Assembly (NCBI GenBank): GCA_030248215.1
Contig: JASANG010000358.1
Coordinates: 62,001-126,000, forward strand
From: Enoplolaimus lenunculus
Taxonomy: Eukaryota; Nematoda; Enoplea; Enoplida; Thoracostomopsidae
DNA length: 64,000 bases
Direction of reading: 5' to 3'
Shown here in pieces: positions 25,128 through 38,007 of the stretch (position 1 is its first letter; every line of letters begins with the position of its first letter). Both the position numbers and the translations under genes were made by a program. The notes under the pieces were generated by a model, which was not told the origin of the DNA, made no database searches, and saw only the letters and a program-made list of their open reading frames with translations.

Positions 25128-25299
25128 CAGGGATGGAACTTTATTCCGTGACACTGCAATACCTAGAGTAAGATTAAGCTTTACACTAACTTTTTTGCTT
25201 ATAGGCGTTTAGGCTTAGGCTTAGGTATAAAGTTAATCCTTACGTTTAGGCTTAAGCGGTTAGGCTTAAGAATATATTTATACTACTGTTCTGCCCCTG
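25128..25299 (+). repeat. MITE family E (TTAGGC core)
   Basis: Left CAGGGATGGAACTTTATTCC and right CTACTGTTCTGCCCCTG are imperfect inverted repeats (CAGGGGNGGAAC). The core is TTAGGCTTAGGC/TTAGGCTTAAG hexamers. The same order (GGAAC, GGNACTGCAAT, hexamers, TACTGTT) recurs at 27099, 51833 and in reverse at 45911-46503 and 63240. Confidence 0.65.
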
Positions 25300-25910
25300 G
25301 TCTATACATCGGACGTGTAAGCGAACGCTTGAAGCCTATAACTTAAACATGGGCAAAAGTGCAAACAAGGCTCTTACCTGAGCTGATCAAAATGTAACAA
25401 ACCAATGTCATTTCGTGAGGTCAAATTGAATTGTATACAACACCTCTTAATCGGCAGTTCAATACTATCGAATATTAACAGTAAACAGTGATTGGTAATA
25501 ATATTGTAATAACGTCAACTAAAGCAAATATAAAGTCGTTTTTGTAGTAAAAAAAATTCAAAACTTAAATTAAATTTCAACTTCGTGTTAAATCAAACTT
25601 AACTTGTGAAACCCGTCATCCGTCAAACATTAACCCTTGAAATTGCCACATAGCATGTGTGTATGACACCTTTATGATTCAATGAAGCTCCAGACAGACA
25701 GTGGAAAATTGCTTGTTTCGTCAGACAAAACCCTTATACCATGTATGCATAATAATTAATGGTGTCTGTATCTATTCGGCTTGAAAGCCACAAATCCCGG
25801 TTGTGGCGTGAGTTAAAATTGCGCACGTTTATCCTAAACCAGCACTGGTAACCACTATATAATTCTGAGCAGTTCTGAAATGTATAATCGAGTTTCAGTA
25901 AAGCAAACAT
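25300..25910. other. Gene-free stretch
   Basis: AT-rich, no supportable feature. Confidence 0.4.
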
Positions 25911-26353
25911 TATGATTGACCCGAATAAGACGGGGGTAAAAAGAGGGAGGATCCCCATTTTGGATCCCAATCAATTGGAGTCCATATCCCTAATAAGAGT
26001 CGTAAGCAGATAGAGACACTAAACGCTATTTAAGTCCATAAATGTCAATTATCCCTGACTGTAGCGCATACATGACTCTAAGGCCCAATAATTTGAGTTC
26101 GAAATTTTAAAGCGTACTTAAGTTTTGAAAGTACATTCCTTAGTATAAACGTTGCATTATCGCTGAAGCTATTGACACAAGACAAATAAAAGTTTAATTC
26201 AACAGATAGTTGCAGTACCTGCTATATATCAGTAACGAAGTGTGCGAAGCGTGGGTTAAAAATAAGTTACAGTCCGTTACCGAATAACAAGGGGTACCCT
26301 CTGGAGAGGCCAAATAAATATCAGTCCCCCCTCTTATTCGGGTCTCTACAGTA
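25911..26353. repeat. MITE family B, copy 5
   Basis: TATGATTGACCCGAATAAGA and CTTATTCGGGTCTCTACAGTA-type ends (first 20 bases compared), with GTACCCTCTGGAGAGGCC and the AGTCCATATCCCTAATAAG block inside. Confidence 0.8.
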
Positions 26354-27098
26354 TCATAAAACCGGCATAAGATTCTATTTTCATTGGGTTAGAGGAAATC
26401 TTCGAATCCCTACGTTTAGCGCACACTTTACCCTAGTTATCATAATGTGGTCCCCACAGCAAAAGTATTATTCGTTTCTCATCCGTTTAGATTTTAAATT
26501 TACTCACAGCGGCGGAAATGATCCATTCCAGAAAGGAAAAACCCGTTGGCAGGGGGTCCGGGCCAAAAATGGCTAGGAAAACAAGTTGCCGAACAAAAAT
26601 TCGCTCGTGGACTATTTTTCCATGAAAGGGCTGGAATAAAAATCTTGCAAGGAATACTTGTCGTTTACCCGTGGTAGGTAGTTAAATGTGATTTTGGCTG
26701 GCTATAGCTACCAAGCATAAAATTTATTAAGCTGGCGAACATAAAGCATGGCAAATGCGTAGTAGATATGTATATTATAACATAGCAGCTAAATCAATAT
26801 TAAAATATATACAAATATATGCACTAGCGTCTGGATTCAAACATGGTACGCTGTTCTATGCTCTATATGCTTACTTACTTACTGATACCTGTAATAAATT
26901 CGTTTTTACTGTTTCTTGCGTCCACGTGCTAATGATCAGGCGACAATATGAAGAAAAATTCCGTTAATTTTGTGTTGTTTTTGACATTTTATAATTTATG
27001 TTCCGTACCGAAAACGGCAAAACCTTAAAAGCAGTATTTTGAAAATTTTCTTGAAAAGAAACTAAATTATAAAAACATTTTGGCCCATGTAATCATCA
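26354..27098. other. Gene-free stretch
   Basis: No supportable gene. The short + strand frame at 26755-26967 has no family resemblance. Confidence 0.4.
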
Positions 27099-28010
27099 GG
27101 GGTGGAACGTTTTTCTGTGGAACTGCATTAGATTAAGCTTTAGCTTCACTTTTTGCTTAGGTTTAGGCATAAGCTTACGCTTAGGCTTACGCTTAGGTTT
27201 ACGCTTAGGCTTACGCTTAGACGTGGGCGCCAATCTATTCTGAAAAGTGGGGGGTCAATTCAGTAATTTAGACATGCATGTTCACGCTTTCCAAGAAGCG
27301 ATGATTGATCGCGCCACAATTTGTTAACGCTAACAATACAACGCCAGTAAACATGATGGCCCATGTATAGCACGGTGTTTCGCGTTTTCCAACGCAGCCA
27401 CTCCTTTACGACCGCTAGGAACTCCGCTGGTTTGGTAGAAAAATCACAAGCATAAGTTTGGTTTTGAAAACTAGAAAAATTGAAATTCACACCCCTGTGG
27501 AATATTCAGGCGTCTGAATTTTTCACTTTTCCAGGTTTTCAAGCCAAAACTATGCTTGCGATTTTCCTACCAAAACAGTTTAATTTCTAGCCGCCATACA
27601 AGAGTGGCTTCGATGCGCTCCTGGTCATAAGTGTTCCACATTGTAAAATGGGAAGCCCCTGTGCTATTGGTTAACATGATTAATGCTTAAAAGAGAAAAG
27701 TATACTAAGTGCCTACATTTTGCTAAATTTTGACTCATTGACAGAAAGCTATCAGGTATAGATTTGATTTTTGATATGCTTATACGTAGCCAATAGACAT
27801 GTGTAAAGTTGCTACATGAACTGTGATGAACAGGTTTCGAACAATGAGCGTGTCAGACGATTTGGTACTAATAAGCCGGTCAAGTTTTTGTCTTTCAAAA
27901 GTGAGAGGGCCAAAAACGCCTACCAAGTTTTATACTCAAAAAGGGGGGGTCAGTGACCCCCTCACCCCCCTCGGGATTGGCGCCCATACGCTTAAGAATG
28001 TGCTTATAGC
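27099..28010 (+). repeat. MITE family E copy split by a 763-bp element (family F)
   Basis: Family E starts CAGGGGTGGAACG at about 27101 and its TTACGCTTAGG core runs to 27223. The core resumes at 27987 with TACGCTTAAGAATGTGCTTA. Between them, 27224-27986 begins TGGGCGCCAATC and ends GATTGGCGCCCA, a perfect 12-bp terminal inverted repeat that continues imperfectly into G-rich/C-rich flanks (GGGGGGTCA... and ...TGACCCCC). No transposase reading frame is visible in the insert. Confidence 0.65.
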
Positions 28011-28681
28011 AATATATATACATTGTCCAAATATTTTATGCTCATAATTGAGTAAAAAACATCAACTCATTTTATATAGCAAATTTCAAAGAAAGTTTTT
28101 CTAACTTGCTGCATTTTTCCGCATCATGTCTTTTCCGTTTTTCAAATGGGCCTGGCACATGCCGACACTCGAAAGTCCATTTAGACTGCACAAAAATACT
28201 ACTGCATTTATGATGAGCTTCTAATATTTCCATTTTTCGTGTGGTTAATATATTTTTTCGTCTGCTCGTTTAAGAATTGAACCAAAACTATAAAAGGAAG
28301 TAATGGAAAAAACAATACATAGTCGGAAATTGATTCAGGGTTTTGGTTTGACAATGATTTTATATTTGCGGCTTTGATTGATTGTTAGTGAATACATAAT
28401 CAGCACTTAAACGTGTATTTGTGACCAAAACATTTTTAAGTGGTTTTCTAATTTAACGATCGAAAACTATCAGCCAGCCCAAAAAATGGTATGCACCAGT
28501 TGCGATCACGGAAGGTGGTTTACCTGGGCAGCCGAAAAGCCCAGGCCTTCATCATGGTTAATTTCTCGTCAGAATTAAAATTATAACGTTAACTCCTCGC
28601 TAAAGGCGGATCTAGCGAGAACTAAAGACCGAATCCCGCCTGGAGCCACGCTAGATTAAATATTTGCATAGTGCATATATA
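28011..28681. other. Gene-free stretch
   Basis: No supportable feature apart from GGCGGATC-type hAT-end fragments near 28605-28650. Confidence 0.35.
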
Positions 28682-28865
28682 CACTGCAAAAATGCTGGGT
28701 CAAATTGACTCTCTTCGAAACAGGCTTTTCCTGACTACACAAATTGAGTCAAAATTCGACTCCGCCCGAATTTGACTCTGGCGGAGTAGAAATTTGAGTC
28801 AATTTGTTTAGTCATGAAAAGCCTATTTCTGAGAGAGTCAATTTGACTCACAATATTTTGCAGTG
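28682..28865. repeat. MITE family A, copy 4
   Basis: CACTGCAAAAATGCTGGGTC and GACTCACAATATTTTGCAGTG-type ends (20 bases compared), TA on both flanks, shortened middle. Confidence 0.82.
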
Positions 28866-29294
28866 TATGCTAAAATTACGTCTGGCTTCTATCTCGCGTT
28901 GCTCAAAAGATTTCAGTTCTTCGTTTTACATCAGAGGTTTGTATAGGTTTCTGAATCATCCGCTGGTGCCGAAAAGAGATATTACATCTTCTTCTCACTT
29001 GCTACACTAGCTGGCCAGGACATTGTCTAACATTATACCCGCCTGAAATGCCAGAGGTTCTTATAAAATGTTAGCCGTTTTGATATTTTTGGACCAAAAG
29101 TTTGCCACTATCGCTGAAATTTTCATTTTTGGATGTTTGGCTGCGGGCAGGGGTAGTCGGTTACCTTAAACTCTTTACATTGAAAAATCATCGGATTCGC
29201 CGATGAACCTTGATTAAAAATACAAATAAAAATAGGGAACAATAATTATTAGACACAAACCTTTTCGAATTATGCTTCTGTAAATCGGTCTTTA

Positions 29295-29497
29295 CACTGC
29301 AAAAAATGGTGAGTCAAATTGACTCTCTCCGAAATAGGCTTTTCCTGACTACACAAACTGAGTCAAAATTTGACTCCACCTGATTCAAATTCGACTCAAT
29401 TTGACTCTGGACGGAGTCTAATATTTTGACTCAGTTTGTGTAGTCAGGAAAAGCCTATTTTGGAGAGAGTCAATTTGACTTACCGTTTTTTGTAGTG
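29295..29497. repeat. MITE family A, copy 5
   Basis: CACTGCAAAAAATGGTGAGT left, ACTTACCGTTTTTTGTAGTG right, flanked by TA/TA. The inner arms CTTTTCCTGACTACACAAAC and GTTTGTGTAGTCAGGAAAAG are exact inverted repeats. Confidence 0.85.
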
Positions 29498-30570
29498 TAG
29501 CTTTATTTTTTGTGTGTTAAAAACGATATTTACTCATATACTGCCAAAATTGAAATCCGTAAACAAATTAATTTTGTAAACGTTTTATGGAATACTAAAA
29601 CAAAAAATTGTTTGTTTCCAACAAATAGTTGTCCAGCTAATTTTCTGATGGTAATGTATGTAAACGAAACGGTACAATTTAGGTAAATTCTCAAGAGCGT
29701 GTATAAAAAACCGAATTTTAAGTGTGATTCGGGATGAGCTCAATCTCCCCTCCAGCTTAATAAGTTTACGTCTCGGACGCATTTTAGGTTATAATTTAGG
29801 ACATTTGATTGAGGTTCAGCTCTTACAACCGATGTCCTATAGGCGGATCATTATTTTACGGGTCTTAATATCAGCAAACCTTGTCTTGTATTTGAGACAT
29901 ATTTGTCTTAAACGTTTATCGAACAAACTTTTGAATTTCAAACTTTTACCTGCCCTTATTCGTTTCAAAAGTGACCATAGTCATGATCATATACTCGTTA
30001 AAACGTCTATGACCATCTCAAATGTGTTAGCCACTGTTGTTTAAATTTCTAGTCAAGCGCATTTCCCCCATTATTCTATCGATTAAGTGCTTTCGCCGGA
30101 ACCGACTAAAGCAAAAGTTTATTTAGAGTTGATTGTCCACTCAGTGAAAGGCACCACAAAGCACTGCAATAAAACCAAAATAGCGCTGGTAGCCAAGTGG
30201 ATATAAAATGAAATGACCATACGTAGCCTGTAATCAAATTTGACCACAGGAACTAATATATATCCCAGGCCACCAAGCGTAAAAACTTGCCCTTCTAAAC
30301 GTGCCTAGAAATAGCACTGCAATATGCCGTCTGTGACGTACGGTGACGGACAGCGCCCAACGACAAGTATACAGGGCCACCCAAACGAGTAAGCGATAAA
30401 CCGGCTTTCAAGCTGAAAAATGTCCACATGTCATGTTTGAACAATTTCTGAGACTTATATATCCCATATTTGCTATGCTATGACACAAAACGCAAAGCCA
30501 GGAAATATTAACACAATTACAATTATAATAAAATCCATGATTAATTTATAAGTCGATAAACATTTTACAC
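29498..30570. other. Gene-free stretch with family D fragment
   Basis: A piece of family D (GACGGACAGCGCC, then GACAAGTATACAGGG) lies at about 30328-30398. The 106-codon frame at 29724-30044 (+) is not recognisable as a gene. Confidence 0.4.
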
Positions 30571-30730
30571 TAAGGGTGGCGCTATCCTTTTGATGACGAC
30601 AGACACCGTCCGTCACTGTCCGTCGTCATGTGCCGCAGTCCGTCACACGCGAATTACTCATGTACATACAATATCGTATAGCGACGGACAGTGCCGTACA
30701 GCGCCGTATGACAAGTATAGTGAACCCTAA
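30571..30730. repeat. MITE family D
   Basis: TAAGGGTGGCGCTATCCTTT on the left pairs imperfectly with GACAAGTATAGTGAACCCTA on the right. The interior is a set of inverted CGTCCGTCACTG / CAGTGCCGT motifs. Fragments recur at 21781 and 30328. Confidence 0.55.
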
Positions 30731-33307
30731 AGCTTAATCTCTGTATTGTGTTTAACAACTGAAAACTGACAGCAAAAAGGGGACAAAAACACATCAAAAC
30801 GAGTGTGGACTTCTAAAGTTCTAGACCACGATTTGTTTGGGCGTCAGCTACCGTGTACCTATGCGTAAGACATTTACAATTTGAATATTTTACGCTTTAG
30901 CAAACAGCAGTTATACTTTCAGATTTCCTGTAACTACTAAAGACTTTTTAACGTTTAATATAGATTTTGTATGTTATCTGGACCCAAAAAGATATATTGT
31001 GCACACAAGCAAAATTTTAGTTTTCAGCGCATAAAATGTAGTAAAAAACGATAAAAACTCTAGTGATGATATAGAAGCATTTTATGAGCCTGTAAAATAT
31101 GTAATATTGGTGTACGCGCACGGTATATTTGTGTGATCGCAAATTAAAAAAGCTTATATTCAAAGATTTGCAATCAATATCAGTGCTAAACGTTAAGCTA
31201 AATTGAATTTTGCGTTCTTAAACTTTAAACTGTTTGCTGTTTTGAACAAAAGAACAAATTTTTATTGCTCGTGTCATTTTGTTACTTGAACTTTCAGTAT
31301 TCGTTTCGAAAATATTAAAACGCCGCTATAAAAACCGAACAATTCATATTATTTAATACAGCGTAACAAACGCATTAGGAAAATAGTGTATAGATTGCAT
31401 TCATTAATCGAATTATTTGAAGCTGCAAAGTTAACAGTTACTGATAGAAAAATTATCGTCCATTTCGGTCAATATATGTAACACGGACGTAACACCAGCA
31501 TAAGCTTTATTCCTAAGCCTAAGCCGAAACCTAAGCGTAACAATGCGTTGTGTTTATACCTAAGGTTACGACTAAGCCTAAGCAGAAAATCAGTCTAATA
31601 CTTTTACACAATTGCAGTCCCAAAAATGTTCCGAACTTGAGTCAAAAACTTACTCTTGCACACACGACTTTGTACCGCCATTTCTTAACATCGGTTTAAC
31701 AGTGTTTAGTTTTCCAACTACGAAACCGTGTCTTAAAAGTGCGAAAAATTATACTTCAATTGTTTAATAGTATCTGTAGAAAAACGTTTGATTCTAGGTA
31801 ATTCAAAAAGCCTAACAATTACCGTTTGACAATAAACAATAATAACCTGCAATTTGTACTGAAAAAGGTAAATTGATCTTAATAAACATATTGAACTCGA
31901 GACCGCGTCTAAAACATTTGCTACACTTCAGCATAATGGGTTAATATATAATGGTATAGTTTGATTTACGAACTTTATAGAATAATGTATATATATTACC
32001 GAATATTTGGCCGTATGAATACGATTGGTTTAGCTATCGTTTCGTATTCGATAAGATATCTGCTCGCAAAAATAGGTTGATAGGACTGTTAACACAATAA
32101 ATTGACAAATTTGATAGAAACTACAAAGGTGGCGTTCAAACATTTTGTGCTTCCAAAAAAGCAATAATTTGAAAAAGTTTTTACAATGTCGCATAGTTCG
32201 TTTTGTAGACAAGACTTATATAATCATGGGTTATTTCATAGTTCAACAGGCACAACTTTCATTTTGAAACAGTATAGTAAGGTTTTGTTATATGCAATAA
32301 AGTTGTGTTCATCAGGTCCGAGACTACGCCTTGCGAGCCTTTCCCACTACGGCCACTGTGCGCCGTAGTGGCGCAACCAAGATTTCCGGAAAAAAGGTTA
32401 AACTGTAACAGGGGTGGATTTACAAAATTTTCGAAATTGGAATCACAGAAATAGAATTTATCGGGAATTTACGGAGTAAATTTACGGGTAATGGAATGAT
32501 ATAGCTTTTAAAACAAACCTCATGATGGAAGCGAGCGAGAAACAACCACATTCTTAAAAATCAAAATAAAAAGTTTAGTTTCAAATGGGTCGATTTACGA
32601 TCCGAATTGCAGAACTTGGAAAAGGTTGTCGGAAACGCAGCGAGCAAAAAGCCAACGTATTTTTTATAAGCGTAAAAATGAGTTCAATGTCAATACAAAG
32701 TGTTATTTTAAATTATTTATCGGCTGTCTGATTGTCGAATATTTGAGCAAGAAGCAAACATCATTTTCTTGGATCAGATACTTAGTGGAGTTTAAAATTG
32801 GCACATGTCCGAAGGGTTGGGTCGATTCTTAAAGCTTGTGAGTACTACTGATAATATTTGGATTGCAAGTAACACTAAATAGCGCAACAGAGAAAACTTT
32901 AAGGTGTATTTTATCACAATTTTTTTTGGTTGTCAGGCGAAAGGCAACGAGATTAGTGCCACCTGCCCTGGTTCTGCCTGAGACGCCCCCATAAAGTACA
33001 GTTAGGCCCAAACGATTCATTAGGGCTTGGTTTTGTTCGCCGAGATCCCAGTTTGTTCAACAGGCCTATTCAAGAGAACAATAGTCCATCGATTAATGTA
33101 GTGAGCGTATTTTACGTACTGCTACAGATTCGATGGTTTCCGGCGTCTACTGGTTTTAAAATGGTCAGAGTTTAGACTAATTTTTCCGTGTGCATGAAAA
33201 AACTTCCTGAGTCACTCGAAGTGACGCACACTGAGGTGACAAGCACCCACCAAAGCGCAAAAGACAGCCACATGAGTATGACCATGTTTGAATTAGCTCT
33301 GATTCGC
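30731..33307. other. Gene-free stretch with family E fragment
   Basis: 31488-31620 carries CCTAAGCCTAAGC, GCGTAACAATGNG and TTTATACCTA in the order seen in the tandem family E array at 45911-46503. Nothing else could be named. Confidence 0.45.
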
Positions 33308-33548
33308 TGTAAATTTCGACGAGTTGATTAATCAACCCAAAGAGAAAACTGGTTATTTGTGGCTATTTCAGAATTAATAACAGTAAACATTAACTCACTA
33401 TGAGCTTTAATTCCGGATGAGTTGATTAATTAACTCATGATGAGTTTAATCAATTCAGAATTCTGAGTTGTGAAAGACCTAATTCAGAGCTCTGACCTCT
33501 GAGTGCATTCATCTCATTCTGAGTTAAAATCAACTCACATAAATTTAC
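33308..33548. repeat. MITE-like palindrome (family I)
   Basis: TGTAAATTTCGACGAGTTGA at the left is mirrored by ATCAACTCACATAAATTTAC at the right. Inside are GAGTTGATTAATTAACTC and other self-complementary blocks. Only one copy is visible in the window. Confidence 0.5.
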
Positions 33549-34321
33549 ACTGTTTGCCAATTTTGTGGAAACTTTACTTTTGCTCTGCAAAAACTACCCA
33601 ACACAGCATCTGTAACAGGCAAACTTTTTTGCATAGGCACTGCTTAGAGTTTACACTCATTTTAAGCTACCGAAATCTACAACAAACTTCTGTTGTTTTC
33701 GGATCCAGACCAAAGGTAATGCAAAAAGAACGATAGCTGCAATTTTACAGCTTTTCAAAATTAATCAAAATTTAATCTCAGATATGATTATTACCGAACA
33801 TTGAAAAGATCTCAGTTTTACAAATCTGTTTTGCCACATTTTCGAAAAATAAACAACCTATTAAACATCTAAGCAATATACCTATTTAGCGGCGGTTAAT
33901 CTGTTAGCTGACGAAACAAACTAAACAATACGTACCACACTAATATCCGAACTTTATGTGCAGGAACGCAGATACAGCATTCACAATCGTATAATGTTTT
34001 GACTCTCAGACACAATACAAAATGCGTTTTGCGAAAACTGGATACAGAACGAGAAGCAAAAAAATTTAATTTCAAGTGCAGCTCGGACGCATTCCATTGT
34101 AAAACTTGCAGCAGAAAGTGCCGTTCAAATGTTATGCGCGTCTCACTTGAACTTTTGACGTTTTGCAGCAAAACTTAATTTAAATTTGCGTAAACTCGTC
34201 ACAAAAATTATTTTGCAACATATTTAAAAGTTATTTATTAATAGCATTTAAGCCCGGATTAGCCGATTTGTTTTGGTATTTTTTTGCTGAATACAGTTTA
34301 ACTCAAGTAGAATCTCTGCTG
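33549..34321. other. Gene-free stretch
   Basis: No supportable feature. Confidence 0.4.
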
Positions 34322-34465
34322 CACTGCAAAAAATGGTGCGTCAAATTGACTCTTTTCGAAATATTCTTTTCCGGACTACACAAACTGAGACAAACTCGTC
34401 TCCGCCAGTGAGTCCGGAAAAGAGTATTTCGGAAACAGTCAATTTGGCTCGCCATTTTTGCAGTG
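34322..34465. repeat. MITE family A, copy 6 (short)
   Basis: CACTGCAAAAAATGGTGCGT and GGCTCGCCATTTTTGCAGTG ends with a 40-bp internal loss relative to other copies. Confidence 0.82.
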
Positions 34466-34755
34466 TTTATCTTACCGTAGAGTTGGAGTTATTAACGTTT
34501 CGTTATCATTATATTATTATCTGAACTTCAACACGACTATGCCTTCGGCTTAGCAAATTAATTGGCTCTGTACACTTTTCCCTCACACGTTAATGGTTTT
34601 AGACTCAGGCTAATTTATACTTAAGCATTATAAAAAGGAAATGTGAGGGAACGTGAACAAGATACATTAAATTAGTATGTTGTTCAGTGAAAAAATTGAT
34701 AAAGATGTAACTAGGTTTGAGTCTAAACGTGCAGAAAGTTGCCTAAAATGTAATT

Positions 34756-35430
34756 TCAATGCCCTAGTCACACAAGCCAGTTTTTGCAACGAGAACTCAC
34801 AGCTACAACTATCATGAATTACTTGCAGCTGCAAGTACTTGCACGAAAACATCAATTTCAAGCAGCTGCTTGCAAGAAAACGTCACTTTCATTCTGAATT
34901 TTAACGTGAATTTAATTCATATATACTTACGAGTTATTGCTGAGTTAAATTCATCATGAGTAATTTGCGTTTGCAAGTTCTCCAAATGAAATTTCAAACG
35001 AAACTTGTAGCTGCAGGTTTCAGCTGCAAGAAACATTCACGCGTAAGTAGAATTCAATCGATATTTCATAACTTGAAAAGGCTATCATATTGATACACTT
35101 TCTTTTCAACGTAAAACTGATTCCGTGACCATCGAAGCAGAGCGCGAAATTTGATATTTGAATTAATTAACTCTTCTTGAATAAAATTCGACAGTTTGAA
35201 TTAATTCACTAAGCGCACACTGACACAGTTTTCGATCGACAAAACAAATGCAGGAGCCACAAATTCAAGCAACTTGCAACTGCGTTGACACTTGCGAATT
35301 ATTTGTTTTAGCATGAATTCTGGTGAATTTTTTGCAGCTGCAACAACTTCAAAGCTACTTTGTGACCAAAATTGCGCATGCCAGTACACATACAAGTTTT
35401 TGCTACAGATATACTGCACATGCGACCATG
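34756..35430. repeat. MITE family H, copy 2
   Basis: CCCTAGTCACACAAGCCAGT then TTTTTGCAACGAGAAC on the left; TTTTTGCAGCTGC, CAAGTTTTTGC on the right. Several TTGCAGCTGCAAG palindromes lie inside. Matches the interrupted copy at 16542-18115. Confidence 0.5.
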
Positions 35431-35961
35431 GCTTAACATCAACAAATCCATTTTGTAGTAAAAAGAAATTGATCTACAAACATTACTAAAAATATGAAAA
35501 TTCATATATAACAGATTGCTCCAACTTCAGCAACTAAATATTCTGTATAAAATTCTAAGTCTAAGTAAATGCTGTTACTATTTTACATATTTATACTTTC
35601 AAAACAACAAACTGCCAAAAATGTTGTGTTTCTGCAACACCGCACCGCCTCCGATGATACTACAGGAACGAACTGTTTGCACTTGCAAATATGTATTTAA
35701 AAGTGAAATTTTAATTTAATTTTTGCATTTTAGTCTGCTTAATGTAACGTACGTCTACTATTATCGACAAATAAACAAGTCAAGGTCGTCATTGTGTTGT
35801 TCAATGTGGTCAACATTATATGCTACTACTGCACACGCCCACTCTAGTAATGAAACTTTTAGAAACTATAAAGCGAGAATAACAGACACAATCAGGTGTG
35901 CGTTCGAGCGTTCGGTCTTAAACATGTATAAGCTGAAGTGGCTGGCAACAGCATGTTTTTA

Positions 35962-36169
35962 CACTGCAAAGAATGGTGAGTCAAATTGACTCACTCCGAA
36001 ATAAGCTCTACGGGACTACACAAACTGAGTCAAATTCGACTCCGCTAGAGTCAAATTCAACTCTTAAGTCGCACGTTTGACTCTAGTGGAGTAGAATTTG
36101 ACTAAGTTTGTATAGTCCCTTAGAGCTTATTTCGGAAAGAGTCAATTTGACTCACTGTTTTTTCCAGTG
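35962..36169. repeat. MITE family A, copy 7
   Basis: CACTGCAAAGAATGGTGAGT and GACTCACTGTTTTTTCCAGTG-type ends with TA on both sides. The inner arms contain CTCTACGGGACTAC and TAGTCCCTTAGAGC. Confidence 0.85.
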
Positions 36170-37443
36170 TAGGTTTGCACGCGGACAACTGTCTACATTT
36201 AATATCTATTTAATTTAAATGTTATAGACTTGTTTCCTATGCTCAAAAAGAAATCTTTACAGATTAGTGTTTCGCAAACTGTGAGTAATTTCACACCAAT
36301 GAGAACGAGAAAAATGATACCAGTGTTAGCAATCACCACATAACCTTTTTATGCAATTCAAACAAATTTCAATGAAAATTTAATTTTGAGCTAAAAGATT
36401 CTGTTAAGTATAAAACATTTTCCACTTTTAAATTATTAATTTGCAAAAATTGTTTTTATGTTGACTCTAAAAACTCTCAAGTTCAAAAACTTTTAATTCT
36501 TATAGAATTCAAACCACCCAATGATTACAAAGAAATTGCAGCATTTTTTCTAAGGAGACAAAATAACCCTTCAGAACCGCAAAACCACGATACACAAGCA
36601 ATAAACATGCAGCTGCTTGGCTTAACGAACTCTTCCATTGTTTCAAATCGGCGTATTTAATTTGATATAACGCATACAGACTAGATATGTGCATAAAATT
36701 GTAATTAAAAACGTTGACGTACGTTTACTGTTGAGTTTACACTCATGTGATGAGTAGGTGAGAAGTCTATACAACGAATTACTGGTACAAAGAATGCTAA
36801 TTACAAAACAGGGTTATGTTCCATGCTGCAAATGTTCTTTTCGTCGGAACCTTATTGCTGCAAATTTATTTTAGGCCGAAAGTTCAATCGGAAAACTTGT
36901 AAACTGCAGCTACCTCATGATGAAGAATATACGCTATGCTATGAATCTACTCTTATGTATGAAAGCCTTTGCAAGTCGAATTGATTTACCAGCAGTGGCT
37001 ATTATAGTGTTTAATATTTATCGCATTGTCTTCCTATTTAAAATCAGTTTTATTTGTACAATCAGAATGATAACTTCATTTTTTGCTAAATATTGGCATT
37101 TGTTGACTTTTACTCGTACAAGTTTCGGGAGATATTTCACTGCAAAACTTGCACGAAACTTTCAATTTTGCGGCCAATATTAAAGCACGTCCCGCCAACA
37201 GCAGTGTCTCAGTGTGGGTGCTACAGACAATCACGGACTCGTACAGAGACAAAATTTTCAAGATAATTAGGACTCGTTACGTCTGTCAATCCTGTAACCA
37301 AAACAAAACGAACTTCTTTAATATAAGTTTTAGTGCTTCATTTTTAAAATTGCGAAACCCGAAATTTATTAAACACTTAGCTAGAATGGGAGATCATCTG
37401 TGAACTATTAACATTTGCGCTATGTGTAATGTGCGTAACGGTA
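36170..37443. other. Gene-free stretch
   Basis: No supportable gene. The + strand frames at 36917-37403 are AT-driven and lack recognisable domains. Confidence 0.4.
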
Positions 37444-37741
37444 ATCATAGGCAGTGGCGGATCCACGGGGGGGCCACCCCGGCCGTGGGCCCCCCCAACA
37501 GCATCTCGACAAAAATTATATAGTGTCAATTGCTGTTCTACGCTGTTTATTTCTCTGTTTTATACACAATAGTATAAGCACGCTTTAAAGTTTCTTGGCC
37601 CTGGAGTCATTTATGCGCTACAATTAGGGATAATAGACATTTATGGACTCTAAACAAGGGTTTATAAGGACTCTACCCGCTTACGAATTCTTATTAGGGA
37701 TACGGACTCCTATTAATTGGGACTCAAAATGGGGACCCCCT

Positions 37742-37872
37742 TGTCAGTCTAGGTAGGAACCGGGACATCAGACGTTTCAACTAAGCAGCTGGAAAAGCGG
37801 GTTACGGGTGGTTTCGAACTAGCGACCTTCTGCGTGTCAGGCAGACGCTGTTACCACTGCGCCACGTAGCCC
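37742..37872 (-). repeat. tRNA-derived SINE, copy 1
   Basis: Reading the - strand, a tRNA-like head starts GGGCTACGTGGCGCAGTGG (Pol III box A) with a clean anticodon stem TCTGC/GCAGA around loop CTGACAC (Val GAC-type), then box B AGTTCGAAACC. It is followed by a tail GCTTTTCCAGCTGCTTAG and GTCTGATGTCC...GACTGACA. The T-stem pairs poorly, so it is not a functional tRNA. Confidence 0.6.
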
Positions 37873-37874
37873 CC

Positions 37875-38007
37875 ATGTCAGTCAAGGTAGGAACCAAGGA
37901 CATCAGACCTTTCTACCAAGCAGCCGGAAAAGCGAGCTAGAGCGAGGATCGAACTCTTAGCCTATGGATCCTTAAGCGAGCACTCTACCACTGCGCCACG
38001 TAGCCCG
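37875..38007 (-). repeat. tRNA-derived SINE, copy 2
   Basis: Head GGGCTACGTGGCGCAGTGG with an AAG (Leu-type) anticodon triplet, box B AGTTCGATCC and the same tail (GCTTTTCCGGCTGCTTGG, GTCTGATGTCC, TTGACTGACA) as copy 1, 2 bp away in the same orientation. The shared tail beyond the tRNA part is what makes these a SINE family and not two tRNA genes. Confidence 0.6.
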
